In this document: piece by piece, positions 35,921 through 45,610 of the stretch
Layout: each line of letters opens with the position of its first letter
Numbering within the stretch: the stretch's first letter is position 1
NCBI RefSeq assembly: GCF_000421625.1
Contig: NZ_ATXJ01000005.1
Coordinates: 1-64,000, forward strand
From: Thermus islandicus DSM 21543
GTDB taxonomy: Bacteria > Deinococcota > Deinococci > Deinococcales > Thermaceae
DNA: 64,000 bases
Direction: 5' to 3'
Program-made: the position numbers and the translations under genes
The notes under the pieces: model-generated
What the model was told of the DNA's origin: nothing
Seen by the model: only the letters and a program-made list of their open reading frames with translations
Database searches by the model: none

Positions 35921-36565
35921 TCAGGATACTCCCTTGAGGGCGGCCACCACCTCCTCAGGGGTATCCAGAAGGGTGAGGAGGCGGAGGTCCTCGGGGTCTA
36001 TGGCCCCTTGGGCCTTCAGGAAAGCCATCCAGGAGAGGAGCCCTTCCCAGTAACCCCGATCCAGGGCGAAAACGGGGAAGGGGTGGACCTTCTCCGTCTG
36101 GATGAGGACGAGGACCTCGGAGAGCTCGTCCAGCGTGCCGAACCCCCCGGGTAGGAAGACGAAGCCCACGGCGTAGCGCACGAAGAGCACCTTGCGCACG
36201 AAGAAGTAGCGCAAGGTGAGGGCGTGGGTCTGGTAGGGGTTGGGCTTTTGCTCGTGGGGAAGCTCTATGTTGAGGCCTACGCTCACCCCGCCCGCCTCGT
36301 AAGCCCCCCGGTTCACCGCCTCCATCACCCCGGGGCCGCCCCCCGTCACCACGCCGAAGCCCGCCTGGGCCAAGGCCTTCCCCAGGCGGTAGCCCAGGGC
36401 GTAGGCGGGGTGCCCCTCAGAGAAACGGGCCGAGCCGAAGACGGAAACCAAAGGCACGTCGATTTCCGCAAGGACCTCAAACCCCTCCACGAACTCCGCC
36501 AGGATGCGGAAAAGCCGCCAGCTGTCCTCGTGGTGGAGCTGGTCAATGAGGGGCTTCTTGGGCAT
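35921..36565 (-). CDS. LOG family protein (nucleotide 5'-monophosphate phosphoribohydrolase-like)
   Basis: 214 residues of the Rossmann-like LOG/TIGR00730 fold. VSVFGSARF, VTGGGPGVMEAVNRGA and the signature FLPGGFGTLDELSEVL are intact. Family members release bases from nucleoside monophosphates; next to rdgB a nucleotide clean-up role fits. A -10 TAAGCT (36577-36572) six bases before the ATG suggests a leaderless mRNA. Confidence 0.85.
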   Translation of the reverse strand: MPKKPLIDQLHHEDSWRLFRILAEFVEGFEVLAEIDVPLVSVFGSARFSEGHPAYALGYRLGKALAQAGFGVVTGGGPGVMEAVNRGAYEAGGVSVGLNIELPHEQKPNPYQTHALTLRYFFVRKVLFVRYAVGFVFLPGGFGTLDELSEVLVLIQTEKVHPFPVFALDRGYWEGLLSWMAFLKAQGAIDPEDLRLLTLLDTPEEVVAALKGVS

Positions 36566-36571
36566 AGCCCT

Positions 36572-36577
36572 AGCTTA
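36572..36577 (-). promoter_or_regulatory. Leaderless -10 of the LOG-rdgB operon
   Basis: TAAGCT on the minus strand, then six bases, then the ATG at 36565. No ribosome site is present. Confidence 0.5.
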
Positions 36578-36611
36578 GCCTAAGGAGGGGAGCCCCCAGG
36601 CTGGGGTGGGA

Positions 36612-37385
36612 TTAGAGCTCCTCCAGGTTTACCCGTCTGAGGGCCTCCACCCGCACCCCAAGCCGCCCGGCCAGGTCCTGGTAGCTCTCCGGGTCCCCGG
36701 TGACGTAGTGGACCACCCGGCCCTGGCCCTCGGGGTTCAAAAGCCCCTCCCGCCTCAGGGCCTCCGCCACCCGCCTGGCCGTGGCCTCCCCGGAGTCCAG
36801 AAGCCGCACCCCGGGGAGGACCTTCCCGATGGCCCCCTTCAGGAAGGGGTAGTGGGTGCAGCCCAGGATGAGGGCCTCGAGGTCCTTGGGGGCCTCTTCC
36901 AGGTAGTGCCGGGCCACCAGGAGGGCCACGGGGTCGTCCCAGAGCCCCTCCTCCACCAAGGGCACGAAGAGGGGGCAGGCCCGGGCCCAGGCGAGCCTCA
37001 CGTACCGCTCGTAGGCCCGGCTACCCACCGTGGCCTGGGTGCCGATGAGGCCCACCTTCCCGTAGGCCCTGGCCTCCTCCGCCACCGGCTCCAGCACCCC
37101 GAAGACGGGCACGGAGAGGTCTTCCGCCAGCTCGGGAAGCGCCGCGGAACTCGCCGTATTGCAGGCCACCACGATGGCCTTCACCCCTTCCCGGAGGAGA
37201 AAGCCCGCGATTTCCCAGGCGAAGCGCCGCACCATGGGGAGGGGCTTCCCCCCGTAGGGGACGCGGGCGGTGTCCCCGAAGTAGAGGAAGTCCTCCCGGG
37301 GGAGGGCCTGGCGCAGGGCGGAGAGCACGGTGAGCCCGCCCACCCCCGAGTCAAAGACGCCGATGGGGGCCTTGGGGTCCTTCAC
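36612..37385 (-). CDS. murI: Glutamate racemase
   Basis: A 257-residue enzyme making D-glutamate for peptidoglycan. [12 protein letters not shown] and [12 protein letters not shown] open it. The two catalytic cysteines lie in [13 protein letters not shown] and [15 protein letters not shown] start at 37385, with TATGAT (37399-37394, minus) eight bases upstream. It is divergent from metK. Confidence 0.94.
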   Translation of the reverse strand: MKDPKAPIGVFDSGVGGLTVLSALRQALPREDFLYFGDTARVPYGGKPLPMVRRFAWEIAGFLLREGVKAIVVACNTASSAALPELAEDLSVPVFGVLEPVAEEARAYGKVGLIGTQATVGSRAYERYVRLAWARACPLFVPLVEEGLWDDPVALLVARHYLEEAPKDLEALILGCTHYPFLKGAIGKVLPGVRLLDSGEATARRVAEALRREGLLNPEGQGRVVHYVTGDPESYQDLAGRLGVRVEALRRVNLEEL

Positions 37386-37393
37386 GGCCCGCC

Positions 37394-37466
37394 ATCATAC
37401 CTGGACGGCCAAGGGGGGCTGCTATACTATCGGGGTTGCCCCGAGGGGGCGGGTCTTAAAGGAGGT
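37394..37466. promoter_or_regulatory. murI-metK divergent region and metK ribosome site
   Basis: TATGAT (37399-37394) serves murI on the minus strand; TATACT (37423-37428) serves metK. The metK leader has a small GCCCC-GAG-GGGGC hairpin (37438-37450) and a ten-base perfect Shine-Dalgarno, AAAGGAGGTG (37457-37466). The Shine-Dalgarno is spaced for the TTG at 37474. Confidence 0.5.
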
Positions 37467-37473
37467 GCGCAAG

Positions 37474-38652
37474 TTGAGGCTGGTCACGTCTGAGTCGGTA
37501 ACCGAGGGACACCCGGACAAGCTGGCGGACCGGATCTCCGACGCCATCCTGGACGCCCTCATCGCCCAGGACAAGAAGGCGCGGGTGGCGGCGGAGACCC
37601 TGGTGACCACCGGGCTCGTCTTCGTGGCGGGGGAGATCACCACCGAGGGGTACGTGGACATTCCCGGCCTGGTGCGCAAAACGGTGCGGGAGGTGGGCTA
37701 CACCCGGGCCAAGTACGGCTTTGACGGGGACACCTGCGCCGTCCTCACCGCCATAGACGAGCAGTCCCCGGACATCGCGGGCGGGGTCAACCTCTCCTAC
37801 GAGTGGCGGGTCCTGAAGTCCACCGACCCCCTGGACCGGGTGGGCGCCGGGGACCAGGGGCTCATGTTCGGCTACGCCACCGACGAGACCCCCGAGCTCA
37901 TGCCCCTCCCCATCACCCTGGCCCACCGCCTCACCATGCGCCTCGCCGAGGTGCGCAAGACGGGCCTCCTCCCCTACCTGCGGCCCGACGGCAAGGCCCA
38001 GGTCACCGTGGTCTACGAGGGGGACAAGCCGCTTTACGTCAAGACCGTGGTGGTTTCGGCCCAGCACTCCCCCGAGGTGGAGCAGGAGCAGCTTCGGGAG
38101 GACCTGATCCGGGAGGTGGTGCGCCAGGCCATCCCGGGGGAGTACCTGAAGGAAGGAGAGACGGAGTACCTCATCAACCCCTCGGGCCGCTTCATCCTGG
38201 GTGGCCCCCACGCCGACACCGGGCTTACGGGCCGCAAGATCATCGTGGACACCTACGGGGGAGCGGTGCCCCACGGGGGCGGGGCCTTCAGCGGCAAGGA
38301 CCCCACCAAGGTGGACCGCTCCGCCAGCTACTACGCCCGCTACATGGCCAAGAACCTGGTGGCGGCGGGGCTTGCCCGGAGGGCCCTGGTGGAGCTCGCC
38401 TACGCCATCGGCAAGGCGAGGCCCGTCTCCTTAAGGGTGGAGACCTTCGGCACCGGGGTCCTGCCCGATGAGAAGCTCACGGAGATCGCCGCCAGGGTCT
38501 TTGACCCGAGACCCCTCGCCATCATTGAGGAGCTGGACCTCCTTCGCCCCATCTACACCCCCACCTCGGCCTACGGCCACTTCGGCCGCCCAGGCTTCCC
38601 CTGGGAGGAGACGGACCGGGTGGAGGCTTTAAGGCGGGAGGCGGGGCTTTAA
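37474..38652 (+). CDS. metK: S-adenosylmethionine synthetase
   Basis: A 392-residue enzyme making SAM from methionine and [32 protein letters not shown], the phosphate loop [17 protein letters not shown] and the final EALRREAGL are as in other Thermus. I choose the TTG at 37474 because the strong ribosome site ends eight bases before it; a GTG at 37465 would lie inside that site. The stop shares four bases (TTAA) with the convergent diguanylate cyclase gene. Confidence 0.95.
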   Translation: MRLVTSESVTEGHPDKLADRISDAILDALIAQDKKARVAAETLVTTGLVFVAGEITTEGYVDIPGLVRKTVREVGYTRAKYGFDGDTCAVLTAIDEQSPDIAGGVNLSYEWRVLKSTDPLDRVGAGDQGLMFGYATDETPELMPLPITLAHRLTMRLAEVRKTGLLPYLRPDGKAQVTVVYEGDKPLYVKTVVVSAQHSPEVEQEQLREDLIREVVRQAIPGEYLKEGETEYLINPSGRFILGGPHADTGLTGRKIIVDTYGGAVPHGGGAFSGKDPTKVDRSASYYARYMAKNLVAAGLARRALVELAYAIGKARPVSLRVETFGTGVLPDEKLTEIAARVFDPRPLAIIEELDLLRPIYTPTSAYGHFGRPGFPWEETDRVEALRREAGL

Positions 38653-39716
38653 GCGCTCTCCACCCGGTTCTTGCCCAGGCGCTTGGCCTGGTACATGGCC
38701 TCGTCCGCCCGTTTGAGGAGGGAGAGGGGGGAGTCGGTGGGGCTTGCCTGGACCACACCGAAGCTGGCGGAAAGGCCTTCCACCGGGGGCACCTGGAGGG
38801 CTTCCACCGCCCGGCGCAGGCGTTCGGCGAGGCGCAGGGCTTGGGGTTGGGCGGTCTCCGGTAGGATCACGGCGAACTCCTCCCCGCCCAGGCGCACCGC
38901 CCGGTCGCTTTGGCGGAGGTGGCCCTCGAGGCACCGGGCGAGGGCCTGAAGGACCCGGTCCCCCACATCGTGGCCGTGGGCGTCGTTGATGGCCTTGAAG
39001 CCGTCCAGGTCTAGGACGATCAGGGAGAGGGGGCGGCCGTAGCGCCGGAGGCGGAAGAGCTCCCTCTCTAAGATTTGCTCCAGATAGCGCCGGTTTCTTA
39101 GGCCGGTGAGAAAGTCCGAGTGGGCGTCCAGGCGGGCCTCGAGGTAGCCTTCCTTGAGCCGCACCAGCAGGTACAAAAGCGCCACGTAGGCCAGGTTGGA
39201 GCCGAAGAACTGGGCTAGGGCGTTCAGGTGGACCGGCTGGAGGTGGCCGCGCAGGGAACCGGCCAGGGCCAAAAGGAGGAGGGTGAGGAGGTAGAGGAGG
39301 GCGAGGCGCACCGCCCTTTGCGCGGGGAAGAAGAGGTAGCCGGAGAAGTAGAAGAAGGGCACCCAGTAAGCGGCGGGGGAGAGGCCCAGGGGATTGGGCC
39401 TCAGGAGGAGCTGGTAGCCCAGGGTAAAGAGGAGGTAGAGGGCGATGAGGGCATGGGCGGTGGGTAGGACCCAGCGCGCCGAGCGAGGGGTCCGCCAAAG
39501 GAAGGCGGCCAGGACCATCAGGCCCAAGGCGAGGAGGGGAAGGAAGGTGCGGTCCACGGGGTCCAGGCCCGTCCGGTGGGAGGCCCAGAGGGCCACCAAG
39601 GCCAACAAGCTCCCCAGGGGCAGAAGCCAGAGGGCGATCCGCCGCCGCAGGGGGTTCAGGGGGTCCAGGAGCTCGAGGGTGGCCTGCAAGCCGCTCCCAG
39701 TATACGGGGTGTCCAT
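38649..39716 (-). CDS. Membrane diguanylate cyclase (GGDEF)
   Basis: 355 residues: about six membrane helices (25-180), then a GGDEF domain (about 195-350). The signature is GGEEF in [10 protein letters not shown], so it should be active. An inhibitory-site RxxD (RQSD) stands five residues before it. It makes c-di-GMP from GTP. The ATG at 39716 has GGAGGT almost touching it. A TTG at 39689, nine bases after TATACT (39704-39699), is an alternative start. Confidence 0.88.
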   Translation of the reverse strand: MDTPYTGSGLQATLELLDPLNPLRRRIALWLLPLGSLLALVALWASHRTGLDPVDRTFLPLLALGLMVLAAFLWRTPRSARWVLPTAHALIALYLLFTLGYQLLLRPNPLGLSPAAYWVPFFYFSGYLFFPAQRAVRLALLYLLTLLLLALAGSLRGHLQPVHLNALAQFFGSNLAYVALLYLLVRLKEGYLEARLDAHSDFLTGLRNRRYLEQILERELFRLRRYGRPLSLIVLDLDGFKAINDAHGHDVGDRVLQALARCLEGHLRQSDRAVRLGGEEFAVILPETAQPQALRLAERLRRAVEALQVPPVEGLSASFGVVQASPTDSPLSLLKRADEAMYQAKRLGKNRVESA

Positions 39717-39779
39717 ACCTCCAGGTTGCCTCGAGGCCCCTGAACGGATCCTTAACGCCCTGCGGTTACGGGGGTAGCC

Positions 39780-41672
39780 TCAGTCCTCGAGGTAGGTGTA
39801 GCCCTGGAGCTCCCGGGCGTAGCGCTCCAGGAAGGCCCCCTTTTCCGCCGGGGAGAGGCGGCTTTGCCGCACCAGGCGCTCCACCCCGAGCATCAGCTCC
39901 CGGGCGGTGAAGCCCATCTTCTCTATCACCTTTTCCGCCGTCTCGCCGGCCACAAAGCGCTCAATGGCGAAGCCCTCCTCGTCTACCGCCACGTGGGCTT
40001 CCCCCACCTGGCCGAAGAGGTTGTGGTTGCTGCCCAGCACGTCTTGGTACGCCCCCACCAGGAAGACCCCCAGGTAGTAGGGCTCCCCTGGCCGCACGGG
40101 GTGGACGGGCAGGGTGGGGCGGACGTCGTGCAGGTCTATGAAGCGGTCTATCTTGCCGTCGGAGTCGCAGGAGATGTCCACCAAGGTGGCCTGGCGGGTG
40201 GGGGGTTCCCGCAAGCGGCTTAGGGGCACGATGGGGAAGAGCTGGTGGATGGCCCAGGTGTCGGGAAGGCTCTGGAAGATGGAGAAGTTGCACACCAGTT
40301 TGTCAGCGAGGAGCTTCTCCAGGTCCTCCAACTCGTCCGGGGCGTAGGGGAGTTGCTGCACGAGGGCGTAGACCTTGCGGGCGATGTGGTAGAAGATCTC
40401 CTCCGCCAGGGCCCGGTCCTTCAGGGAGACGAGGCCCAGGTCGTAGAGGGTCTGGAGGGTCTCCTTGTCGGCGAAGGCGTCGTGGTAGACCTCGCGGAAG
40501 TTCTTGGGGGTGAGGTTTTCCAGCCCCTCCCAGAGCTCCCGCACCAGGGGGTGGGCCTCCGGCCCCGGGGCCCCGGGCCTCCCCTCCCCGGGAGGGGTGA
40601 TGACGTCAATGACCTCTAGCACCAGCACCTCGTGGTAGGCGGTGACCGCCCGCCCCGACTCCGTGACCAGGATGGGGTGGGGCTCCCTCTGCGCCTCCAC
40701 CACCTCCTTGGTCACGTAGACCAGGTCCTCGGCGTACTCGGAGAGGGTGTAGTTGGCCGAGGCGTAGAAGTTCGTCTTGGAGCCGTCGTAGTCCACGGCC
40801 AGGCCCCCGCCCAGGTTGAGGTAGGTGAGGGGCGCCCCGAGCTTCCGGAGCTGGACGTAGGTCTGGGCCGCCTCCCGCACCGCGGCCTTGATCCTGCGGA
40901 TGTCCGTCACCTGGCTGCCGATGTGGGCGTGGACCATGACCAGGGTGTCCAAAAGCCCCTCCGCTTTCAGGATCTCCACCGCCTGCACGATCTCCGGGGT
41001 GGTGAGGCCGAACTTGGCGTTCTCCCCTCCCGAGGCCTCCCACTGCCCCGCCCCCTTGGCCTTGAGCTTGTAGCGGATGCCCAGCTTCGGCCGCACCCCG
41101 AGCTCCTTGGAGAGGCGGATCACCCGGGGCAGCTCGGCGAACTTCTCCAGGGTGATGACCACGTTGCGGCCAAGCTTCCGCCCCATGAGGGCGAGGCGCA
41201 CGAAATCGTCGTCCTTGAAGCCGTTGGTGGTGATCAGGGCCTCCTCGGAGAGGTCCTGGGCCAGGATCAGGGCTAGCTCCGCCTTGCTCCCCGCCTCGAG
41301 CCCGTAGTGGTAAGGCCTTCCCGCCCGGGCCACGGTCTCCAGGACCAGGCGGCGCTGGTTCACCTTTACCGGGTAGACCCCCCGGTACCCCCCTTGGTAC
41401 CCGTACTTCTCCATGGCGCGGAGGAAGGCCTCGTTGAGCTCCCGCACCCGGGCCTCGAGGATCTGGGGGAAGCGGAGGACGAGGGGCAGGGGCCGCCCCT
41501 CGTCCCGCAGGGCCTCCACGATCTCCAGGAGGGAGGCGGAGGGCCCCTTGGGCCCCGAGGGGGTCACCTCCAGCTCCCCCCTTTCGCCCACCCGGAAGAA
41601 CCCCGCGCTCCAGTAGGGCACCAGGTAGATCTCCTCGGCTTCCTTGGGGGAAAAGCGCTTGGCCGTTTTCAA
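39780..41672 (-). CDS. speA: Biosynthetic arginine decarboxylase
   Basis: A 630-residue PLP enzyme making agmatine, the first step of the Thermus route to spermidine and long polyamines. The PLP lysine is in YPVKVNQ; LEAGSKAELA, HAHIGSQVTDI, LNLGGGLAVDYDGS and CDSDGKIDRF are present. TTG start at 41672 with GGAGG about ten bases upstream. It follows the DUF72 gene by 16 bases. Confidence 0.94.
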   Translation of the reverse strand: MKTAKRFSPKEAEEIYLVPYWSAGFFRVGERGELEVTPSGPKGPSASLLEIVEALRDEGRPLPLVLRFPQILEARVRELNEAFLRAMEKYGYQGGYRGVYPVKVNQRRLVLETVARAGRPYHYGLEAGSKAELALILAQDLSEEALITTNGFKDDDFVRLALMGRKLGRNVVITLEKFAELPRVIRLSKELGVRPKLGIRYKLKAKGAGQWEASGGENAKFGLTTPEIVQAVEILKAEGLLDTLVMVHAHIGSQVTDIRRIKAAVREAAQTYVQLRKLGAPLTYLNLGGGLAVDYDGSKTNFYASANYTLSEYAEDLVYVTKEVVEAQREPHPILVTESGRAVTAYHEVLVLEVIDVITPPGEGRPGAPGPEAHPLVRELWEGLENLTPKNFREVYHDAFADKETLQTLYDLGLVSLKDRALAEEIFYHIARKVYALVQQLPYAPDELEDLEKLLADKLVCNFSIFQSLPDTWAIHQLFPIVPLSRLREPPTRQATLVDISCDSDGKIDRFIDLHDVRPTLPVHPVRPGEPYYLGVFLVGAYQDVLGSNHNLFGQVGEAHVAVDEEGFAIERFVAGETAEKVIEKMGFTARELMLGVERLVRQSRLSPAEKGAFLERYARELQGYTYLED

Positions 41673-41688
41673 TCCGGGTCAACCTCCG

Positions 41689-42231
41689 CTATGAGTGTAG
41701 GGCGGAAGCCAGGGCTTGGGAAGAGGAGAAGTAGGCAAACCCTTCCCCTTCGGGAAGCCTCGGGGGGTCCAGGAGGTAGAGCAAAGGCCCACCCTCCTCG
41801 TTCACCAGGGCAAGCCCCCGCTCCCGGAGGAGGGGCCAGAGGGCGGGGGGAGCCTGGAAGAAGAGGGGAACCGGGCCCACCTCCTCCTGCACCGCCTCGA
41901 GGAGGGAAAGCCAGGGGGCGAAGGCCTCCCGCTCCACTCCTTCCGGCACCCAGAGCCGCACGACCCCTCCCCTGTCCCCTAGGAGCCGGAAGCGCCGGAG
42001 GAAGCGCCTCAGGACGCGTCTTTCCTCCCCCGTGGGCCGGAAGGTGAGGTGCTTGTGGCCCATGGCGCTAAACAGGAACCCCTCCGGCGCCAGGGCCCGG
42101 AGGCGGCTTAGGGTCCTGGGGTCGGGCAGGCGGTGCCACCAGGAGAGCTCCACCGTGGGGAAGGCATGGCGGTAGGCCTTGAACCCCCCGGGGAAGCCCC
42201 GGTAGCCCTGGAGCCCCACCCTCAGAGCCAT
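41689..42231 (-). CDS. Short DUF72-like protein
   Basis: 180 residues. GLQGYRGFPGGFKAYRHAFPTVELSWWHRLPDPRTL and PEGFLFSAMGHKHLTF are separate DUF72-like blocks of the N-terminal barrel half. DUF72 proteins are usually 230-260 residues, so part of the barrel is missing. It overlaps the hydrolase gene by ten bases. Function unknown. Confidence 0.6.
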   Translation of the reverse strand: MALRVGLQGYRGFPGGFKAYRHAFPTVELSWWHRLPDPRTLSRLRALAPEGFLFSAMGHKHLTFRPTGEERRVLRRFLRRFRLLGDRGGVVRLWVPEGVEREAFAPWLSLLEAVQEEVGPVPLFFQAPPALWPLLRERGLALVNEEGGPLLYLLDPPRLPEGEGFAYFSSSQALASALHS

Positions 42232-42926
42232 GCCTCGAGGAAGGCCAGGCCTACCCGGGCCATGAGGGGGGTCAGGGTGTGCCCCGTCCCCTCCTCCACA
42301 TACCGGGCCAGCCGGCCTTCGGGGTAGTGGGGCCTTAGGGCTTCCACCGTCTTTTCCATCCGCTCCAGGGGCACGATGAGGTCCTTTGTGCCGTGGAGGT
42401 GGAGGAGGGGCACGCCCCCGTAGGCCCCTCCCTTCGTGGCAGGCGGAGCCTCGTAGAGGGCCTGGACCCGGGGGTCCTCCACCCTCTGCCCCACGGGGGG
42501 CTTCATGGGGAAGCCCGAGCCGAGGAAGGCCAAGGCCGCCTGGGCCCGGAAACCCCGGGAGAGGAGGAGGTGGAGGACAAAGGCCCCCATGCTCCCCCCG
42601 GCGAGGCCGAGGGGCAGGGGACCGTACCGCTTCGCCGCCGCCTCCGCCACCTGGACGGCCTCCTCGGCGTAGGCCAGGGCCACGCGGTAGAAGGCCTCCA
42701 CGTAGTCCGGGTCCTTGCCCGAAGGGGGCGGGCCGCCCCTTTCCCCGTGCCTGGGGGCGTCAAAGGCCAGGAGGAGGAATCCCCTTTCGGCGTAGCCCGG
42801 GAGGAGGGCGAGGATCCCCTCCTTGGATCCCTGAAGGCCGTGGAGGGCAAGGAGGAGGGCCCTGGGGTTTTGGGGGATCCGGGCCAGGGCGGGGAGGCCT
42901 GCGAGGAGGAGCCGCTCTTCCCTCAT
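42222..42926 (-). CDS. Alpha/beta hydrolase
   Basis: A 234-residue serine hydrolase. Nucleophile elbow [15 protein letters not shown], oxyanion-type [10 protein letters not shown], acid Asp in [13 protein letters not shown] and late His in [12 protein letters not shown]. Dienelactone hydrolase- or YtaP-like; substrate unknown. The ATG at 42926 overlaps the prs stop (ATGA). Confidence 0.8.
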   Translation of the reverse strand: MREERLLLAGLPALARIPQNPRALLLALHGLQGSKEGILALLPGYAERGFLLLAFDAPRHGERGGPPPSGKDPDYVEAFYRVALAYAEEAVQVAEAAAKRYGPLPLGLAGGSMGAFVLHLLLSRGFRAQAALAFLGSGFPMKPPVGQRVEDPRVQALYEAPPATKGGAYGGVPLLHLHGTKDLIVPLERMEKTVEALRPHYPEGRLARYVEEGTGHTLTPLMARVGLAFLEAWL

Positions 42927-43855
42927 GTGAAGAGGCTGGAAACGGACTCCCCCCGGTGGATCCGCCAAATGGCCTCGGCGAAGAGGGGGGCCACGGTAAG
43001 GGTCTTGAGCTTGGGGCCTTCCTTGGGGGGGCAGGTGTCGGTGGCGGCCACCTCCTTCACGGGGCTTTGGGCGATGCGCTCCAGGGCCGGGCCCACGTAG
43101 ACCCCGTGGGTGGCGGCGGCGTAGACCTCTTTGGCCCCGGCCTGCATGAGGGCCTCCACCGCCTCCACCAGGCTTCCTGCGGTGGAGATCTCGTCGTCCA
43201 CGATGAGGGCGGTCTTTCCCCTCACCTCCCCCACCAGCATCCGCACCCGCACCTCCGTGTCCGAGACCCGCTCCTTGTCAATGAAGGCCAGGGGGAGGCG
43301 GAGCCTTCTCGCCAGGGAGCTTGCCCTCTTTAGGTCTCCCGCGTCCGGGGCCACCACCACGGCGTTTTCCAGGTCCACCCGGGTGGCGAAGTAGTTGGCG
43401 AGGACGGGCTCGGCGGAGAGGTGGTCCACCGGCACCTTGAAGAAGCCATGGACCTGGGGGGAGTGGAGGGTCATGGTGAGCACCCGGTCGGCCCCTGCCG
43501 TCTGGAGGAGGTCGGCGATGAGCCTGGCGGCGATGGAGATGCGGGGGGCGTCCTTCTTGTCGCTCCGGGCGTAGGAGAAGTAAGGGATGACCGCGGTGAC
43601 CCGGGCGGCGCTCGCCCCCTTGGCCGCGTCCACCATCATGAGGAGCTCCATGAGGTGGTCCTGCACCGGGGGGGTGAGGGACTGGACGAGGAAGACGTCC
43701 CCTTCCCTCAGGCTTTCCTCAAACCGCACGAAAAGGTTGTCGTTGGCGAAGCGCAAGGTGGTGCTTTTCCCCAGGGGGAGGCCTAAGGCGCCGGCGATGG
43801 CCTGGGCCAGGGGCCGGTTGGACTGGCCGGAGAAGATCAGGAGGGGGCGGTCCAT
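42923..43855 (-). CDS. prs: Ribose-phosphate pyrophosphokinase
   Basis: A 310-residue PRPP synthase. [19 protein letters not shown]-type segment [25 protein letters not shown] and the PRPP loop [13 protein letters not shown] are present. ATG at 43855 preferred; a TTG at 43867 is in frame. TATTTT (43871-43866, minus) is the likely -10, giving an almost leaderless message. It heads the operon prs-hydrolase-DUF72-speA. Confidence 0.94.
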   Translation of the reverse strand: MDRPLLIFSGQSNRPLAQAIAGALGLPLGKSTTLRFANDNLFVRFEESLREGDVFLVQSLTPPVQDHLMELLMMVDAAKGASAARVTAVIPYFSYARSDKKDAPRISIAARLIADLLQTAGADRVLTMTLHSPQVHGFFKVPVDHLSAEPVLANYFATRVDLENAVVVAPDAGDLKRASSLARRLRLPLAFIDKERVSDTEVRVRMLVGEVRGKTALIVDDEISTAGSLVEAVEALMQAGAKEVYAAATHGVYVGPALERIAQSPVKEVAATDTCPPKEGPKLKTLTVAPLFAEAIWRIHRGESVSSLFT

Positions 43856-43881
43856 GCCGTTCCCCAAAATACCATGGCCCC

Positions 43882-45012
43882 CTAGAGGGGGGTGATGGCC
43901 TCCTGCAACGGGGTGGTGACCTCGGGGCCTGCGGGGTGGAGGTAGAGGTCCACCTCGGTCCGCACCCCGAAGGCCTCGAGGTAGACCCCTGGCTCCACGG
44001 TGAAGGCGAGGCCCGGAACCAGGGGCCGCAGGTCGTGGGTCTCCAGGTCGTCCAGGTGGGGGCCTGTTCCGTGGACCTCCTCCCCCAGGTTGTGCCCGGT
44101 GCGGTGGCGGACATAGGCCCCATACCCTTCCTCCTCCAGGACCCTTCGGGCCAAGCGGTCCACCTCAAAGCCCTTGGGGCGGCGCCCTTCTCGGTAGGCC
44201 CTCGCCACGAAGGCGATGGCCCCATCCCGGGCCCGAGCCACCGCCTGGAAGGCCCGGTGGGCGGCCTCCGGGACGGCGCGCCCTGCCATCCAGGTGAGGT
44301 CGGCGTAGACGCCGCCCGGCTCCTTGGCCCAGAGGTCCAGAAGGACCACCTCCCCCTCCTCCAGGGGCTTCTCCGTGGGCTCGTGGTGGGGGTTGGCGCT
44401 GTGTCGCCCGAAGGCCACCATGGGAGGGTGGTCAAAGACGAGGCCTTGCCCCGCGAGGACCTCCGCCATGCGTCTCTGGACCTCCCGCTCCGTGGCCCGG
44501 GGGTTTTCCTGGAGGAAGGCGAGGGCGGCGTCCCGCGCCCGGACGAGGCCCTGGGCAGCCCGCCGGTGGCTTTCCAGCCTCTTCTCGTCCCAGGTCTGAA
44601 AGGGGAGGAGGAGGGGCCAGGAGGAGAGGAGCTCCAGGCCCATTCCCCGGAGGAGGTCCACCGTGCCCCCGTCCACCCGGGAGAGGTAGGGGATGGCCCC
44701 CCCGGGGACGTACTCCAGGGCGAGGCGCCTGATCCCCGAAAGGGCCTCCTCCAGCCCTTCCACGAAGCCCCGCCAGGTGTGGTAGGTCCGCCGCTTTCCC
44801 CAAAGGGGAGGGAAGAGGCTCGCCTCTATGGCGTGGCAGAGGAGGGTGGGCTCTCCCTCCTGGGGGATCACGTAGGCGAAGCGGCGGGTGAGGTGGAGGG
44901 AGGCGAGGCCCAGGACCTCGAGGGCCACGGGGTTGCTCCGCCCGAAGGAGAAGAGAAGCCATCCGTCTAGCCTTTCCTCCCGCAGGGTCTCCTGGGTGCG
45001 CCGGAGGTCCAT
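43882..45012 (-). CDS. M24 metallopeptidase (Xaa-Pro aminopeptidase-like)
   Basis: A 376-residue creatinase-fold peptidase. The N-terminal domain spans 1-145; the pita-bread domain has metal ligands in [43 protein letters not shown] and RTEVDLYL. It removes N-terminal residues before proline. ATG at 45012 lies six bases after TAGCAT (45024-45019, minus): leaderless. Confidence 0.9.
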   Translation of the reverse strand: MDLRRTQETLREERLDGWLLFSFGRSNPVALEVLGLASLHLTRRFAYVIPQEGEPTLLCHAIEASLFPPLWGKRRTYHTWRGFVEGLEEALSGIRRLALEYVPGGAIPYLSRVDGGTVDLLRGMGLELLSSWPLLLPFQTWDEKRLESHRRAAQGLVRARDAALAFLQENPRATEREVQRRMAEVLAGQGLVFDHPPMVAFGRHSANPHHEPTEKPLEEGEVVLLDLWAKEPGGVYADLTWMAGRAVPEAAHRAFQAVARARDGAIAFVARAYREGRRPKGFEVDRLARRVLEEEGYGAYVRHRTGHNLGEEVHGTGPHLDDLETHDLRPLVPGLAFTVEPGVYLEAFGVRTEVDLYLHPAGPEVTTPLQEAITPL

Positions 45013-45018
45013 AGCCCC

Positions 45019-45024
45019 ATGCTA
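45019..45024 (-). promoter_or_regulatory. Leaderless -10 of the M24 peptidase gene
   Basis: TAGCAT on the minus strand with a six-base gap to the start codon. The same hexamer stands before the GAF-GGDEF gene at 61503. Confidence 0.5.
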
Positions 45025-45100
45025 AATCGCCGTGGAACCTGACCTGGTATACCTTCTCCTGGGCTGCCCATGCTAGGGTAGAGGGTAGGGAGGTTAGGGG

Positions 45101-45481
45101 ATGGTAGAGGCGCAGGAAGCGGTCATCCGCATCACCCCCTTGGCGGCGGAAAAAGCCAAGGAGATCCTGGTCCGCTACGGCAAGGAGCACGCCGCTATCC
45201 GGGTCTACGTCAAGTCGGGGGGGTGCTCCGGCTTCCAGTACGGCATGGCCGTGGACGAAAGGGAGCTTCCGGGGGACACCTTCGTGGAGATGCACGGGGT
45301 GCGCCTGGTGGTGGACCCCATGTCCCTGCCCTACCTGGTGGGCTCGGAGATCCACTGGGTGGAGAGCCTCATGGGGGGCGGCTTCACCGTGAATAACCCC
45401 AACGCCGCCAGCACCTGCGGCTGCGGCCACTCCTTCCGCACCAAGGACCAGGAGGGGGAGGCCCGCACCTGCGGTGGCTGA
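45101..45481 (+). CDS. A-type iron-sulfur carrier protein (IscA/ErpA-like)
   Basis: 126 residues. The conserved cysteines are in [12 protein letters not shown] and, as a pair, in [10 protein letters not shown]. It carries Fe-S clusters to apoproteins, in this region possibly the Rieske protein among others. ATG at 45101 with GGGAGG about 11 bases before it. A terminator follows. Confidence 0.92.
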   Translation: MVEAQEAVIRITPLAAEKAKEILVRYGKEHAAIRVYVKSGGCSGFQYGMAVDERELPGDTFVEMHGVRLVVDPMSLPYLVGSEIHWVESLMGGGFTVNNPNAASTCGCGHSFRTKDQEGEARTCGG

Positions 45482-45500
45482 AGGGTCCGCGGAGGGCACC

Positions 45501-45523
45501 GGGGCCTGGCTTCAGGCCCCTTT
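45501..45523 (+). terminator. Terminator after the Fe-S carrier gene
   Basis: GGGGCCTG (45501-45508), loop GCTT, CAGGCCCC (45513-45520), then TTT. Confidence 0.7.
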
Positions 45524-45536
45524 AGCTTTCTCCCTG

Positions 45537-45564
45537 TTGACCTTAGAAAAGGGGACCGTATAAT
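45537..45564 (+). promoter_or_regulatory. oppA promoter
   Basis: TTGACC (45537-45542), 16 bases, then a consensus TATAAT (45559-45564). It is the best sigma-70 promoter in the window. The leader is about 40 bases with GGAGG before the ATG. Confidence 0.8.
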
Positions 45565-45610
45565 AACCTCGGTTACTTAGGGGAGTGCCATAGGCAAGAA
45601 AGGAGGCCAT

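Noticed and set aside
37420-37473. SAM riboswitch before metK
   Set aside because: The leader is about 45 bases with one tiny hairpin; none of the SAM-I core motifs is present.
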